From: Planctomycetes bacterium UBA7888
GTDB lineage: Bacteria > Planctomycetota > UBA1135
DNA length: 64,000 nt
Direction of reading: 5' to 3'
NCBI GenBank assembly: GCA_002500505.1
Contig: DLRM01000025.1
Coordinates: forward strand, 15,856 to 79,855
Shown here: piece by piece, positions 35,908 through 46,400 of the stretch
How positions within the stretch are numbered: the stretch's first letter is position 1
How the letters are laid out: each line of letters begins with the position of its first letter
Program-made: the position numbers and the translations under genes
Notes under the pieces: model-generated
Seen by the model: only the letters and a program-made list of their open reading frames with translations
Databases searched by the model: none
What the model was told of the DNA's origin: nothing

Positions 35908-36309
35908 ATGACTACTACTGATCCAATCGCCGACATGCTCACCAGGATTCGAAACGGTCTCATGGTGCGTAAGAGATTCGTTGACGTTCCTTCTTCCAGA
36001 ACTAAGAGCTCCATTGCTTTGACTCTGAAAGAAGAAGGCTATCTCGTTGACGTGGAACCTGTTTCCAACGACAAGGGTTTTTCTGACCTTCGCGTTCGTT
36101 TGAAGTACGACGAAGATGGCGTACCTGTTATCCAAGAAATTTGCCGCGTCTCTAAGCCCGGGTGCCGGGTTTACGCTAGCTGCAGCGACATTCCAGAAGT
36201 TCGTCGCGGGCTGGGAACCACCATTCTCTCCACCTCCAAAGGAATCATGAGTGGCCAAAAGGCCCAAGAAGCAGGAGTTGGGGGAGAAGTCCTCTTTACC
36301 GTTTTCTAG
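35908..36309 (+). CDS. rpsH: 30S ribosomal protein S8
   Basis: Central-domain 16S rRNA-binding protein and, in enterobacteria, repressor of the spc operon; 133 residues. DPIADMLTRIRNG and the C-terminal LSTSKGIMSGQKAQEAGVGGE are canonical. Confidence 0.97.
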   Translation: MTTTDPIADMLTRIRNGLMVRKRFVDVPSSRTKSSIALTLKEEGYLVDVEPVSNDKGFSDLRVRLKYDEDGVPVIQEICRVSKPGCRVYASCSDIPEVRRGLGTTILSTSKGIMSGQKAQEAGVGGEVLFTVF

Positions 36310-36313
36310 AACC

Positions 36314-36859
36314 ATGTCACGCATCGGAAAGAAAGAAGTTCGAGTTCCATCTGGCGTCACTGTGACCGCCAGTAAGACCGAAGTCCAGGTGAAGGGGCCT
36401 AAGGGCAACCTGAGCTTCCCTCTATTTCCTGAAGTCGAAGTCGTCTTAGAAGGCGACTCTGCGTCGGTTGTTCAAACAGGTGCTGGCTCAGCCAAAAACG
36501 CAAATGCACTTCATGGTCTTGTCCGCGCTCATCTCGCCAACATGGTGGAAGGAGTGTCCGAAGGGTTTACAAAAGCTCTTGAGATTCAAGGCACGGGTTG
36601 GAATGCCAAGCCCGCTGGCCAAGGCTTGGAATTGCAAATTGGTTTCTGCCACACCGTGAAGTGTGATCCACCTGCGGGAGTCGAGATTTCCTTGCCTTCC
36701 CCAACGGAAATCGTCATCACTGGCCCTGACAAGCAGGCTGTTGGTCAGTTTGCTGCCAACGTACGGGCAGTCCGTCCCCCAGAGCCCTACAAGGGCAAAG
36801 GAATTCGTTACAAAGGCGAAGTTGTTCGTCGTAAGGCAGGTAAATCCCTCGCTTCATAG
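36314..36859 (+). CDS. rplF: 50S ribosomal protein L6
   Basis: Two-domain large-subunit protein near the sarcin-ricin loop; 181 residues from ATG 36314. MSRIGKKEVRVPSGV and the C-terminal RPPEPYKGKGIRY are typical. A longer frame from 36251 overlaps rpsH and is rejected. Confidence 0.97.
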   Translation: MSRIGKKEVRVPSGVTVTASKTEVQVKGPKGNLSFPLFPEVEVVLEGDSASVVQTGAGSAKNANALHGLVRAHLANMVEGVSEGFTKALEIQGTGWNAKPAGQGLELQIGFCHTVKCDPPAGVEISLPSPTEIVITGPDKQAVGQFAANVRAVRPPEPYKGKGIRYKGEVVRRKAGKSLAS

Positions 36860-36861
36860 TT

Positions 36862-37236
36862 ATGGACCATAAGCAACAAAAAGCAAAAGCTAATAAGCGC
36901 CTGCGCAAGGCTCTTGGAGTTCGTCGTCGCCTACGTGCGTCTGGCGATCACCCGCGCCTTTCCGTTTACCGGAGCTCCAAGCACATCAGTGTGCAAGTCA
37001 TTGACGACCTTCAGGGTCGCACCGTGGCCGCTGCTGGTGATATGGAGGCTTCCATGGCTGATTCCTTGAAAGGGAAGACAAAGTCTGAACGCTCTGCCGT
37101 GGTGGGAACCGCCATAGCTGAGCGCGCCTTGGCTGCAGGAGTCGAGAAAGTAATTTTCGATCGCGGCCGTTACTCCTTCACTGGGCGTGTCCAAGCCCTA
37201 GCCGATGCCGCTCGGGAGGGCGGCCTAAAGTTCTAA
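36862..37236 (+). CDS. rplR: 50S ribosomal protein L18
   Basis: 5S rRNA-binding protein; 124 residues. [18 protein letters not shown] and [26 protein letters not shown] are family hallmarks. It starts two bases after rplF. Confidence 0.97.
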   Translation: MDHKQQKAKANKRLRKALGVRRRLRASGDHPRLSVYRSSKHISVQVIDDLQGRTVAAAGDMEASMADSLKGKTKSERSAVVGTAIAERALAAGVEKVIFDRGRYSFTGRVQALADAAREGGLKF

Positions 37237-37240
37237 AGCT

Positions 37241-37759
37241 ATGAGCAAGAACAGAGAAAAGACTGAATTCCTTGACCGCGCTGAGGCTGAGAAGCTTGGC
37301 GAATTGAAAGAAGAGCGTGTCAAGGTCAACCGTACTGCCAAAGTTGTAAAGGGTGGCCGCCGGTTTGCTTTCTCCGCACTGACTGTTGTTGGCAACCAAG
37401 ATGGTGTTGTCGGTTACGGTTTTGGAAAAGCAAAGGAAATTCCAATGGCCATGCAGAAGGCCTTCAAGGATGGGCGAAAGCATCTGGTCCGCGTTCCCCG
37501 GGTTGAGACTACGATTCCTCACGAAGTGGAGGGCGAGTTCTGTGCATCCCGTGTTCGTTTGATTCCAGCTTCCCCTGGTACAGGAATCATCGCTGGCGGC
37601 ACGGTTCGAGCAGTGATGGAACTTGCCGGTGTGAAAGATATTCTCACGAAGTCCTACGGCTCAACCAATCCCATTAATCTCGTCAAAGCCACTGTTGCTG
37701 GTTTGGCACTGCTTCGGACGCGCGCAGAAGTTTCTGCTGCCCGAGGAGTTGAAGTCTAA
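37241..37759 (+). CDS. rpsE: 30S ribosomal protein S5
   Basis: Part of the decoding fidelity and mRNA-entry region; 172 residues. The motif [21 protein letters not shown] and the [22 protein letters not shown] segment are conserved. Its stop shares a base with the rplO start (TAATG). rpmD (L30), which usually lies between rpsE and rplO, is absent. Confidence 0.97.
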   Translation: MSKNREKTEFLDRAEAEKLGELKEERVKVNRTAKVVKGGRRFAFSALTVVGNQDGVVGYGFGKAKEIPMAMQKAFKDGRKHLVRVPRVETTIPHEVEGEFCASRVRLIPASPGTGIIAGGTVRAVMELAGVKDILTKSYGSTNPINLVKATVAGLALLRTRAEVSAARGVEV

Positions 37760-38205
37760 TGCAAATCCACGATGTAACCCCAAAGGGAGTTAAGTATCCA
37801 AATCGAAAGCGCGTCGGTCGAGGCGTGGGTTCGGGCTTGGGCAAGACTGCTGGTCGTGGCCACAAAGGCCAGAACTCTCGTTCCGGTGGCGGTGTACGCC
37901 CAGGTTTTGAGGGTGGTCAAATGCCCCTTTTCAGAAAGGTGCCTAAGCGAGGTTTTACCAATGCTCGTTTTAAGAAGCATTACACCCTCGTCAACGTTCA
38001 GTCTCTAAACTCCTTTCCTGAAGGAACTGAGGTTGAATTGGCTTCCGTCCTTGAGAAGGGCTTGGCCCGTCGCACTGGCGGAATGCTAAAAGTCCTTGGT
38101 CAGGGCGAAATTTCCGTCAAGCTGACGGTTCGTGCCCATCGTTTTTCTGACTCCGCAAAAGCCAAGATTGAGGCTGCTGGTGGAACTGTGGAGGTGCTTG
38201 GCTAA
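37759..38205 (+). CDS. rplO: 50S ribosomal protein L15
   Basis: Late-assembly large-subunit protein, 148 residues. The Gly/Arg-rich N-terminal extension (KRVGRGVGSGLGKTAGRGHKGQ) and FEGGQMPLFRKVPKRGF are canonical. secY starts six bases downstream. Confidence 0.97.
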   Translation: MQIHDVTPKGVKYPNRKRVGRGVGSGLGKTAGRGHKGQNSRSGGGVRPGFEGGQMPLFRKVPKRGFTNARFKKHYTLVNVQSLNSFPEGTEVELASVLEKGLARRTGGMLKVLGQGEISVKLTVRAHRFSDSAKAKIEAAGGTVEVLG

Positions 38206-38211
38206 AGTTTT

Positions 38212-39525
38212 ATGGAACAGATTCTCGCCCTTTTACGCATTCCCGAGCTACGGCGTCGCATCATGATGACCTTCGGCTTGTTGTTTGTGTACCGGCTAGG
38301 TTTCCAAGTCCCGTTGCCCGGGATTAACTTGGAGACTGTAAAGATTGCTGCCGACAAAATCGCCGGCAGTTCTTTGGGCGGTCTTTTTGGCATCATGAAC
38401 GCCTTTACGGGTGCCGGAATTGGTAGTGCGACTTTGTTCTCCCTGGGTGTGATGCCTTATATTTCGGCGTCTATTATTTTTAGCCTTTTGGTTAAGGTGA
38501 TTCCATCCTTGGAAGCTCTTTCGAAGGAAGGCGCTGTAGGGCAGAAGAAGATTAGCCAGTACACCAGGCTTGCCACCATTGCCATTTGCCTTCTTCAAGG
38601 CACTTTCATTTTGCTTGGCGTTGTTTTGAACCCTCAATATGGGCTCATGACCGGCAATGTCACTATGGTTTACGGCATTGCGGTTGTTTTAGCTTTGACC
38701 GCAGGAACCGTGTTCATTATGTGGGTTGGCGAACAGATTACTGAGCATGGTCTTGGGAATGGCGTTTCGGTTATCATTATGTGCGGAATCATTGCAAATA
38801 TTCCTTCCGCTCTTCAGTCATTCCTTTCTGTGTCTGAAAATGCCCACCAGATGGCGGTCACCATTGCGGCTATGTGGACTGGAACGGTTTTGGTTGTGGT
38901 TTACATTACTCGTGGTCAGCGGCGAATCCCCATTCAGCAGGCCAAGCTGACCCGCGGACGCAAAGTCATGGGAGGTGCGAAGCACTACCTTCCATTAAAA
39001 GTGAATCAAGCTGGCGTAATGCCCATCATTTTTGCTTCTGCACTTTTCATTGTCCCCAATGTTCTTGGCTCTGTGCCAGGCTTGACCTGGATGAGAGATA
39101 TTTTCGGCCAGGCCGGTTTTGTTTACATTGCGCTTTATTCGATTTTGATTTTCTTTTTCTCTTTCTTCTGGGTTCGTTTGATGTTTCAGCCAGAAGAAAT
39201 TGCTAACAACTTGAAAGAGCACGGTTCTTTCATCCCTGGAATCCGTCCAGGCAAGCACACAGCGGAATACCTTAGCTTTGTGTTGGATCGGATTACTCTT
39301 GCGGGCGCCTCCTTCTTGGCCATCATTGCGGTAATTCCCACGATGGTGACTTCAAGCTTGCGCGTTCCAATGATGATTTCCTACTTCCTTGGCGGCACTT
39401 CCATCCTAATCGTTGTGGGTGTGGCCTTGGATATTGTCGACAAACTGAACTCCCACCTTCTGATGCGAAACTATGACGGTTTCATGAAGGGGGGCGGCTC
39501 TGGCTGGGCCAAGAGGAAAGGATGA
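38212..39525 (+). CDS. secY: Preprotein translocase subunit SecY
   Basis: Pore-forming subunit of the Sec translocon in the inner membrane; 437 residues with about ten hydrophobic segments. Landmarks include FVYRLGFQVPLPGI, the plug region, SEYxR-like SKEGAVGQKKISQYTR and the cytoplasmic loop GSFIPGIRPGKHTAEYL. Position in spc between rplO and adk is conserved. Its stop overlaps the adk start (ATGA). Confidence 0.98.
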   Translation: MEQILALLRIPELRRRIMMTFGLLFVYRLGFQVPLPGINLETVKIAADKIAGSSLGGLFGIMNAFTGAGIGSATLFSLGVMPYISASIIFSLLVKVIPSLEALSKEGAVGQKKISQYTRLATIAICLLQGTFILLGVVLNPQYGLMTGNVTMVYGIAVVLALTAGTVFIMWVGEQITEHGLGNGVSVIIMCGIIANIPSALQSFLSVSENAHQMAVTIAAMWTGTVLVVVYITRGQRRIPIQQAKLTRGRKVMGGAKHYLPLKVNQAGVMPIIFASALFIVPNVLGSVPGLTWMRDIFGQAGFVYIALYSILIFFFSFFWVRLMFQPEEIANNLKEHGSFIPGIRPGKHTAEYLSFVLDRITLAGASFLAIIAVIPTMVTSSLRVPMMISYFLGGTSILIVVGVALDIVDKLNSHLLMRNYDGFMKGGGSGWAKRKG

Positions 39526-40103
39526 TTGCAATCTTCCTCGGCGCTCCTGGTGTTGGCAAAGGAACTCAAGCGGCAGCAGCTGCAGAGTCCCAAGGGTGGA
39601 CCCATTTGTCCACCGGCGATTTGTTGCGTCAAGAGGTTGGTGCAGGAACCGATCTCGGTCTCAAGGCAAAGGAGTACATGGATCGTGGAGATTTGGTCCC
39701 AGACGATGTCATGGTTGGCATGGTTGCCACTCGTGTTGAATCGATGAGCGCCGACGAAGTCCTCCTTTTGGATGGTTTCCCCCGAACTCTTGCTCAAGCC
39801 GAAGCTCTTCACGAGGCTGCACCCGAGGGCGCCATTGGCTTGGCCGTTTGTTTCACGGCTTCTGACGAAACACTTGTCGAACGACTATTGGGTCGAGGTC
39901 GCACTGACGACACTCGCGAAGTTGTCGAACACCGTCTCACGGTTTACCGCGAGACCACTGAACCTTTGGTCGATTTCTACAAAGACCTAGGCATGCTTCG
40001 CGAAATCAATGCGGAGCGCGAAATAAAAATCATCCAGTCCGATACGGTTGAAATCATTCAAGCAGGGCTGGCTCACACTAACCCCCAAGGAGCGAATGGC
40101 TAA
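39522..40103 (+). CDS. adk: Adenylate kinase (short-lid form)
   Basis: Interconverts ATP plus AMP and two ADP in the cytosol; 193 residues. P-loop [10 protein letters not shown] (about 8-17), AMP-binding LSTGDLLR and LDGFPRT, and a short lid ([16 protein letters not shown]) without the zinc-type insertion. It is translated with secY through an ATGA overlap and overlaps infA by eight bases. Confidence 0.97.
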   Translation: MIAIFLGAPGVGKGTQAAAAAESQGWTHLSTGDLLRQEVGAGTDLGLKAKEYMDRGDLVPDDVMVGMVATRVESMSADEVLLLDGFPRTLAQAEALHEAAPEGAIGLAVCFTASDETLVERLLGRGRTDDTREVVEHRLTVYRETTEPLVDFYKDLGMLREINAEREIKIIQSDTVEIIQAGLAHTNPQGANG

Positions 40104-40365
40104 AGAAGAGCCAATCACCGTCCAAGCTGTTGTCCGGGAAGCTCTCCCGAACGCCATGTTTAAGGTGGAACTCGATAATGGTCATCAAGTCCTTGCTCAC
40201 ATCTCCGGAAAAATGCGCATGCACTACATTCGCATTGTTCCTGGGGACACCATCACAGTTGAAATGTCGCCTTACGACCTCACTCGCTGCCGGATTGTTT
40301 ACCGGGGCGAACGCCGACCCGGCCGCCGCCGGGGTGGTGGGGGAGCTCGTAAGCGTCGCAATTAA
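40096..40365 (+). CDS. infA: Translation initiation factor IF-1 with basic tail
   Basis: S1-like OB-fold factor that binds the 30S A site. The core (residues 1-72; [27 protein letters not shown]) is normal, and is followed by about 17 extra residues rich in Arg and Gly ([17 protein letters not shown]), giving 89 in total against the usual 72. The ATG at 40096 lies inside the end of adk. It is the form expected of a bacterial IF-1, with an unusual nucleic-acid-binding tail. Confidence 0.95.
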   Translation: MAKEEPITVQAVVREALPNAMFKVELDNGHQVLAHISGKMRMHYIRIVPGDTITVEMSPYDLTRCRIVYRGERRPGRRRGGGGARKRRN

Positions 40366-40383
40366 CCCAATCCGAGAGTCGTC

Positions 40384-40500
40384 ATGAAAGTTCGCGCAAG
40401 TGTTCGTCGAATCTGCGACAACTGCAGAATCATCCGCCGTCATGGAAAATTGCGGGTCATCTGCAAAAGGGATCCCCGTCACAAACAAGTTCAAGGTTGA
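40384..40500 (+). CDS. rpmJ: 50S ribosomal protein L36
   Basis: A 38-codon gene between infA and rps[22 protein letters not shown] with later C27 and H32 gives the C-x2-C-x12-C-x4-H zinc site, so it is the C+ form. Classical position at the start of the alpha operon. Confidence 0.97.
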   Translation: MKVRASVRRICDNCRIIRRHGKLRVICKRDPRHKQVQG

Positions 40501-40513
40501 GTACTAATACAAA

Positions 40514-40897
40514 ATGGCACGTCTAGTAGGTGTTGAAATTCCCGATGCGAAGCGCACTGTTGTCGCTTTGACTTACATCTTTGGTGTAGGAGCGATTACT
40601 GCTGAGAAAACCTGTAAAGCCTTGAACATTAACCCAGATGTTCGAGCAAAGGAGCTCAGCGACGAGGAACTCGCTTCCATTGCATCCCACCTCGAAGATA
40701 ACTACCTCGTTGAAGGTGCTCTTCGTCGTACAAATGCCCAGGCGATTAATCGTCTTCGGGACATTTCCTGCTATCGAGGGTTGCGCCACCGCCGTGGCCT
40801 TCCCTGCCGTGGTCAACGGACCAAAACGAACGCCCGTTCCCGTAAAGGGCCTAAGAAGACCGTGGCCGGTAAGAAATCTGTCAAGGCATTGAAGTAG
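40514..40897 (+). CDS. rpsM: 30S ribosomal protein S13
   Basis: Head protein that bridges to the large subunit and touches P-site tRNA; 127 residues. [26 protein letters not shown] and [26 protein letters not shown] are canonical, ending in a Lys-rich tail. Confidence 0.98.
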   Translation: MARLVGVEIPDAKRTVVALTYIFGVGAITAEKTCKALNINPDVRAKELSDEELASIASHLEDNYLVEGALRRTNAQAINRLRDISCYRGLRHRRGLPCRGQRTKTNARSRKGPKKTVAGKKSVKALK

Positions 40898-40909
40898 AGC
40901 TGAAAAATC

Positions 40910-41290
40910 ATGAGTGCAGCCAAATCAAAGAAGAAGAGAAGGTTCGGAGCCCGTGGGATCGCCCACATTCGCTCGACCTTTAATAACACCCTTACCACCC
41001 TTACCGACACCAAAGGCAATACCATTGGATGGGGCTCATCTGGAATCGTTGGATACAAAGGTTCCCGAAAGTCCACTCCTTTTGCTGCCCAGGCGTCCGC
41101 TCGGAAAGCTGGTGAGGCCGCATACAAGTCTGGTCTCCGCGAAGTTGAAGTCCGTGTAAAAGGAACGGGCTCTGGCCGCGAAAGCGCCATTCGTGGTCTT
41201 GCCCAAGGTGGTCTCCGCGTATCCTCCATTGAGGATGTCACTCCGCTGCCGCACAACGGCTGTCGTCCACCCAAGAAACGTCGAGTCTGA
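40910..41290 (+). CDS. rpsK: 30S ribosomal protein S11
   Basis: Platform protein of the small subunit; 126 residues. [19 protein letters not shown], the [11 protein letters not shown] segment and the end [21 protein letters not shown] sequence identify it. Immediately precedes rpsD. Confidence 0.98.
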   Translation: MSAAKSKKKRRFGARGIAHIRSTFNNTLTTLTDTKGNTIGWGSSGIVGYKGSRKSTPFAAQASARKAGEAAYKSGLREVEVRVKGTGSGRESAIRGLAQGGLRVSSIEDVTPLPHNGCRPPKKRRV

Positions 41291-41293
41291 TTT

Positions 41294-41926
41294 ATGGCAC
41301 GTTACACCGGAAATGTCTGCCGCCTTTGTCGTCGCGAAGGCTACAAGTTGTTCCTCAAAGGCACCCGCTGCGAAAGCGAAAAGTGCGCTGTTGATAGGCG
41401 CAATGTCCCGCCAGGGATGAACGTTCGCGCGCGCACCCGTCGCCTTTCTGATTACGGAGTCCACCTTCGCGAGAAGCAGAAGGTAAAGCGTATTTATGGC
41501 CTCATGGAGCGCCAATTCAAGCGCTACTTCCGTATGGCCGAGCGTATGCGCGGCAATACAGGTACTAACCTTCTCTCCCTGTTGGAACGCCGCCTCGACA
41601 ATGTTGTGGATGCTTCTGGCATGGCCATGTCCCGCCCTCATGCGCGACAACGCATCAACCACGGTCACTTTACTGTGAATGGCCGCAAAGTTGATGTACC
41701 TAGTTACCTTGTCCGTCCCGGCGATGTCGTTGGTACGGCTGTCCGTGAGAGGTCTCAGCAGGCAACTGCCGATTGTCTCACCCTTGCTGGCGAAAAAGTC
41801 ATCCCCAACTGGATTGTGGTCGACTCTGGCGCCAAGACTGTCAAGATTGTTAATAACCCATCCCGCGAAGATGTCCGATTCCAGGACATTCAAGAGCAAT
41901 TCATCGTCGAGCTCTGCTCGAAGTAA
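41294..41926 (+). CDS. rpsD: 30S ribosomal protein S4 (zinc form)
   Basis: Primary 16S rRNA-binding protein of 210 residues. The N-terminus has a C-x2-C...C-x4-C zinc pattern (CRLC and CESEKC), the C+ form. The S4 RNA-binding domain (LERRLDNVVDASGMAMSRPHARQ..HGHFTVNG, about 98-135) is intact. rpoA follows 19 bases later. Confidence 0.97.
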   Translation: MARYTGNVCRLCRREGYKLFLKGTRCESEKCAVDRRNVPPGMNVRARTRRLSDYGVHLREKQKVKRIYGLMERQFKRYFRMAERMRGNTGTNLLSLLERRLDNVVDASGMAMSRPHARQRINHGHFTVNGRKVDVPSYLVRPGDVVGTAVRERSQQATADCLTLAGEKVIPNWIVVDSGAKTVKIVNNPSREDVRFQDIQEQFIVELCSK

Positions 41927-41945
41927 AGGAGAAACCAGAGAAATT

Positions 41946-42959
41946 ATGCGTATCCGCTGGCGCGACTTCGAACTTCCCTCAGGGGTTACCCTCGAGGAAT
42001 CCTCGGCCACAGAATCCTTTGGCCGATTCTTCGTGGAGCCTTTTCAGCAAGGTTTCGGGCACACCATTGGAAATGGTTTGCGACGCGTTCTCTTGAGCTC
42101 GATCGAAGGAACATCCATAACGGGTGTTTCTATCGATGGAGTTGAGCACGAGTTCAAAACCATGGAAGGTGTTGTAGAAGATGTCACCGACATCGTTCTA
42201 GCCCTGAAAGACATCCTCGTTAGCCTTGATGGAGATGGTCCTGTGACCCTCTCTGTCGAAAAAACGGGACCTTGCACCGTCACAGCTGGTGATGTGGAAT
42301 GTCCAACTGGGGTCACAGTGATGAACCCCGAGCTGGAGATTTGCAAAGTGACCGGTGACGGTACCCCATTCAAGGCTGAACTCACTGTTCGCCGAGGTCG
42401 CGGTTTCGTGGCTTCCGAAGAAACTGGTGAGCCAATGGATCAAATTGGTCACATCCCTATGGATGCCGGTTTTTCTCCAGTGCGCCGCGTGCGTTATGGA
42501 GTTGAAGCGACTCGTGTTGGTAAGTTCACCAACTACGATCGCTTGGTTCTGGAAATCTGGACTGACGGAACTCTTGCTCCTCAGTTGGCCTTGACCGAGG
42601 CCGCCAAGATTTACCGAAAGCACCTGAATCCCTTCCTTCAGTCCACTACTCCTTCTGTGGGTGTGCCTGTCGCCGAAGAGGTTCAAGCCATTGATGCCGC
42701 TGCTGAACGCCGGAAGGAGCGCCATTCCGCTCTGATGTCGGAGTCCATCGACCGCCTCGAACTTTCCACTCGTGCTCGAAATTGTCTAGATTCATCTGGC
42801 ATTTTGGTTTTGGGTGACTTGGTTTACAAATCGAAAGATGATTTGATCCAAATCAAGAACCTAGGGCAGACCGTTCTCACTGAGATTGAGCAGAAACTTG
42901 CCGAACTCGACCTCTCCGTTGGCATGATTGCCGATGAAGGGGCAGTTGCAGGCACCTGA
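41946..42959 (+). CDS. rpoA: DNA-directed RNA polymerase subunit alpha
   Basis: Assembles beta and beta prime and binds upstream DNA and activators; 337 residues from ATG 41946. The N-terminal domain has FGHTIGNGLRRVLLSS (about 37-52). The C-terminal domain (about 270-330) has ELSTRARNCLDSSGI and the NLGQTVLTEIEQKL helix-hairpin-helix, with the DNA-contacting arginine position kept. An extended frame from 41679 overlaps rpsD and is rejected. Confidence 0.98.
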   Translation: MRIRWRDFELPSGVTLEESSATESFGRFFVEPFQQGFGHTIGNGLRRVLLSSIEGTSITGVSIDGVEHEFKTMEGVVEDVTDIVLALKDILVSLDGDGPVTLSVEKTGPCTVTAGDVECPTGVTVMNPELEICKVTGDGTPFKAELTVRRGRGFVASEETGEPMDQIGHIPMDAGFSPVRRVRYGVEATRVGKFTNYDRLVLEIWTDGTLAPQLALTEAAKIYRKHLNPFLQSTTPSVGVPVAEEVQAIDAAAERRKERHSALMSESIDRLELSTRARNCLDSSGILVLGDLVYKSKDDLIQIKNLGQTVLTEIEQKLAELDLSVGMIADEGAVAGT

Positions 42960-42964
42960 TTCCC

Positions 42965-43366
42965 ATGCGACATCGCGTAACTACAAATAACCTCTCCCGG
43001 ACTGGCTCTCACCGTAAGGCGCTGGCCCGGAACTTGGCCTGTGCCATCATTGAGCATGAACGCATTGAGACCACTTTGACTAAAGCAAAAGCGCACCGCC
43101 CTTTCGTTGAAAAGTTAGTGACTCTTGCCAAAGAAAAAAACTTGCATAACTATCGCCGTGCTCTTGCCATCATGGGCAATCACGAGGATGCCGTGAACAA
43201 GTTGTTCAATGTTTTGGGCCCTCGCTTCAAAGACCGACCTGGTGGTTACACTAGGATTCTTAAGTTGGCAACACCTCGCCTTGGTGATAAGGCAGACCGC
43301 GCCATCTTTGAGTTTGTGGAGCGAAGTGAATCTGAGATAGAAGTTACGGAAACTACCGAAGAGTAG
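42965..43366 (+). CDS. rplQ: 50S ribosomal protein L17
   Basis: Last gene of the alpha operon; 133 residues. MRHRVTTNNLSRTGSHRKALARNLA and the helical core identify L17, followed by a short acidic tail (SESEIEVTETTEE). A strong hairpin terminator follows. Confidence 0.97.
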   Translation: MRHRVTTNNLSRTGSHRKALARNLACAIIEHERIETTLTKAKAHRPFVEKLVTLAKEKNLHNYRRALAIMGNHEDAVNKLFNVLGPRFKDRPGGYTRILKLATPRLGDKADRAIFEFVERSESEIEVTETTEE

Positions 43367-43386
43367 GTCTAGCGTCGACAGTTTTT

Positions 43387-43418
43387 GGGCCGCCCTTTCA
43401 TGGGAGGGCGGCCCCTTC
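43387..43418. terminator. Bidirectional terminator between rplQ and dnaE
   Basis: A perfect ten-base stem (GGGCCGCCCT 43387-43396, AGGGCGGCCC 43405-43414) lies between convergent rplQ and dnaE. T-rich sequence flanks it on the plus strand side (CTTCTT), and a GTTTTT precedes it, giving A-run/T-run character on both strands. Confidence 0.8.
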
Positions 43419-43421
43419 TTA

Positions 43422-46400
43422 TTAATTAACGGTCTTTTTCTTCCAACGCTTTTCAGGAGCCCTTTTACCGCTTTTGGGTTTCGCTTTGACGCGGACATTC
43501 TCGGGTCCAAGTAATAGTTTGAGCTCATCAATGAGTTCCGCCTGAAGGTTTACGGAATAATCGGAGTCCGCACGGATAACCACTTTTCGTCCGTCCGAAG
43601 TGGTGTAGAAAAAGCGAACAATGGAATGGCCCGGGTGAGCTTGAAGAGTCTCTGCGAGTTTTTGAAGAGGAGGCTCCTTCACGGAAAGATCCAATTCAAG
43701 CATGCCATCCAGGCGCAAGCTATCTCGATCGGCCAAAGGTTCTACCTTTTCAATCAGAAGAGTGGGGGAGTCTCCGGAGTGATCCAGTTGCCCATGGAAA
43801 ACGCCAACGAAGTCTTCAGTGATAGATTCGCGGTATTCTTCGTAAGTGCTTGGCCATGCCAGGGCCGATGTGGAACCGTAAAGGTCTTCGATTTTTAGTC
43901 GAACGTATTTCCTAGATGGGTCTTTTCGAGTCCCACGAACCTCAACTAAAGTGGCCACTCCAACCAAGAAGGCCAAGGTTCGGTCACCGGATTCAGCAAC
44001 ATTTCGGGAATCCCAGGGAGTGACACCAGCCAACAAATCACGGTACGGGTCTAACGGATGCCGCGTGAGGTATAAACCAAGGGCCTCCTTCTCCATGGAC
44101 AAAGTTTCTTTGCGCTCTTCTTCAGAAAGTTTTCGGGGCGCATGATGGAAGGAACCTTCATCCGCTTCGGGGTCAAAAAGCCCTTCCTCTGGGGAATCAG
44201 CGCCGGTGTCAGGAGTGTCAAAGAGGCCTCCTTGGCCAACAGCATGGTCTTTTGCCCTTGATTGGGCACTTCGCAGCGCCGACTCCATTTCGGATAACAG
44301 ATCAAGACGTGCCCTTCCAAAGCAATCCAATGCGCCTGCCTTGGCGAGACCTTCGAAGGTGGTTTTGGTGAGTCGTTGGGGGATGCCCGCAACAAGAAGC
44401 TTGTCCAAGGTGGGGAAAAAGAGCGACGACTCCTTCTCGCGAAGTGCGACCAATGCTTCGGCAGCACCTCGACCCACGCCCTTGACGGCCTCCAGACCGA
44501 ACCGAATGACCCCTTTTTCTCCTACCGTAAAGGAAACCACGGATCGGTTTACGCAAGGGGGGAGAACTGGAATGTCGTGGTGCCGTGCGTCTTCAATGAG
44601 AAGTCGAAGCTTGTCCGAGTCGAAAGCCTCATGAGTAAGGGTGCATGCGTAAAACTCGGAAGGGTAATGCGTCTTCAGCCAGGCTGCCTGGTAAGTCACC
44701 ATGGCATAACCGGCAGAGTGGCTTTTATTGAAACCGTAATCCGCAAATTTCACCATCATGTCCCAAACATCCTTTGCGACAGTTGGGGGGACTCCATTCT
44801 CGGATGAGCCTTCCAGAAATGGAGATTCATAGGGAGGGAGGAGCTCGGGTCTTTTTTTTCCCATTGCTTTTCGAAGAGTGTCGGCTTCATTGAGAGTGAA
44901 GCCTCCCATCTTTTGAGCCACACGCATGATTTGTTCCTGGTAAATCAGGACACCGTAAGTCTCATTGAGGATGTCCTCCAGAATGGGATGGGGGTATTCA
45001 ACAGCTTCAATCCCATGCTTCCTCTTGGCATAGGTTTCATGAAGGCCCGAGCCCAGTGGGCCAGGTCGGAAAAGGGCAAGAACAGCAATGATGTCCTCGT
45101 AGCAGTCTGGTTTGAGCTGGGATAAGAGCCGCTTCATGCCGCCCGATTCCAATTGGAAGACTCCCTCTGTATCCGCAGCCTGTAGGAGTGCGAAAGTTTT
45201 TTCGTCGTCTAGAGGAATTTTGTCCAGGTCAATGGCTTGGCCTTGGTTTCTTTCAACGCTCTTCACGGCATCATGCAGAATAGTCAAAGTTCGGAGCCCA
45301 AGGAAATCCATTTTAAGAAGACCATACTCTTCGCAAATTTTCATATCCCACTGGCTCGTGACCGCGTCATTCTGCTTGGATAGTGGCATGATTTTTCGCA
45401 GAGGCTGGTCTGCGATAATCACTCCAGCGGCATGGACGCCTGAGTTGCGAGCAAGCCCCTCAACCTGTTGGGCAAGCTTGAACCAATTCTTGTTTTCTGC
45501 TGACTTATTGGAGAAAGATCGGAGTTCAGCTTCTTCTTCAAGTGCTTTTTCCAGAGTAATGTTCAAAGTGTCCGGAACTAACTTCGCGGCTTTGTCTGCA
45601 TCCTGAAGAGAAATTCCTGAAACACGTGCCATGTCTCGGAGGGCATTCTTCGCTTTCAGTTTTCCGAAAGTAATGATTTGGCAAACGTTTTCGTCTCCGT
45701 AACGTTGGCGGACATAGAGCAACATGTCTTCGCGCCGCTCTTTGCAGAAGTCAATATCTATATCCGGCATTGAAACTCGAGAAGAGTTTAGAAATCGCTC
45801 AAAAATCAAATCGTACTTTAGAGGGTCAATTCGAGTAATTCCTAGGGAATACGCCACAATTGAACCCGCAGCAGATCCTCGTCCGGGCCCAACTGGGATG
45901 CCATTGTCCATCGCATATCGGATTAGATCCCAGACAATCAAAAAGTAAGAAATGAACCCCATCTCTTGGATGACACGCATTTCGTATTCCAATCGCTCGC
46001 GGGCTTTTGTTGGATTCCCGGGATAAAGTTTTGCGAATCCTTCTTCGCATATTTTACGGAAAAATTCTTCGGGAAGGGTGTCGTCTTCGGGTCGGAATTT
46101 CGGAAGTCGGTGTCGGCCTAATTCGATTTCAACGTTGACCTGCTCTGCGACCTTTAGAGTGTTGCTAAGAGATTCAGGCAAGTCGCCGAAAATGCGATTC
46201 ATCTGCTCTCGAGAACGGAAGAAAAGAGTGTCCGTGCTCATCTTCCAGCGGTCGGTATCAGCGATGCGCTTCCCTTGGTGTAGACACAGCAGGGCGTCTT
46301 GTGCCGCACAATCTTCATGTCGGGTGTAGTGAATGTCGTTAGTGGCTACAAGAGACGTGTTGAGCTGAGGAGAGAGTCGAGCCATGGCTTCAGTGAGCCG

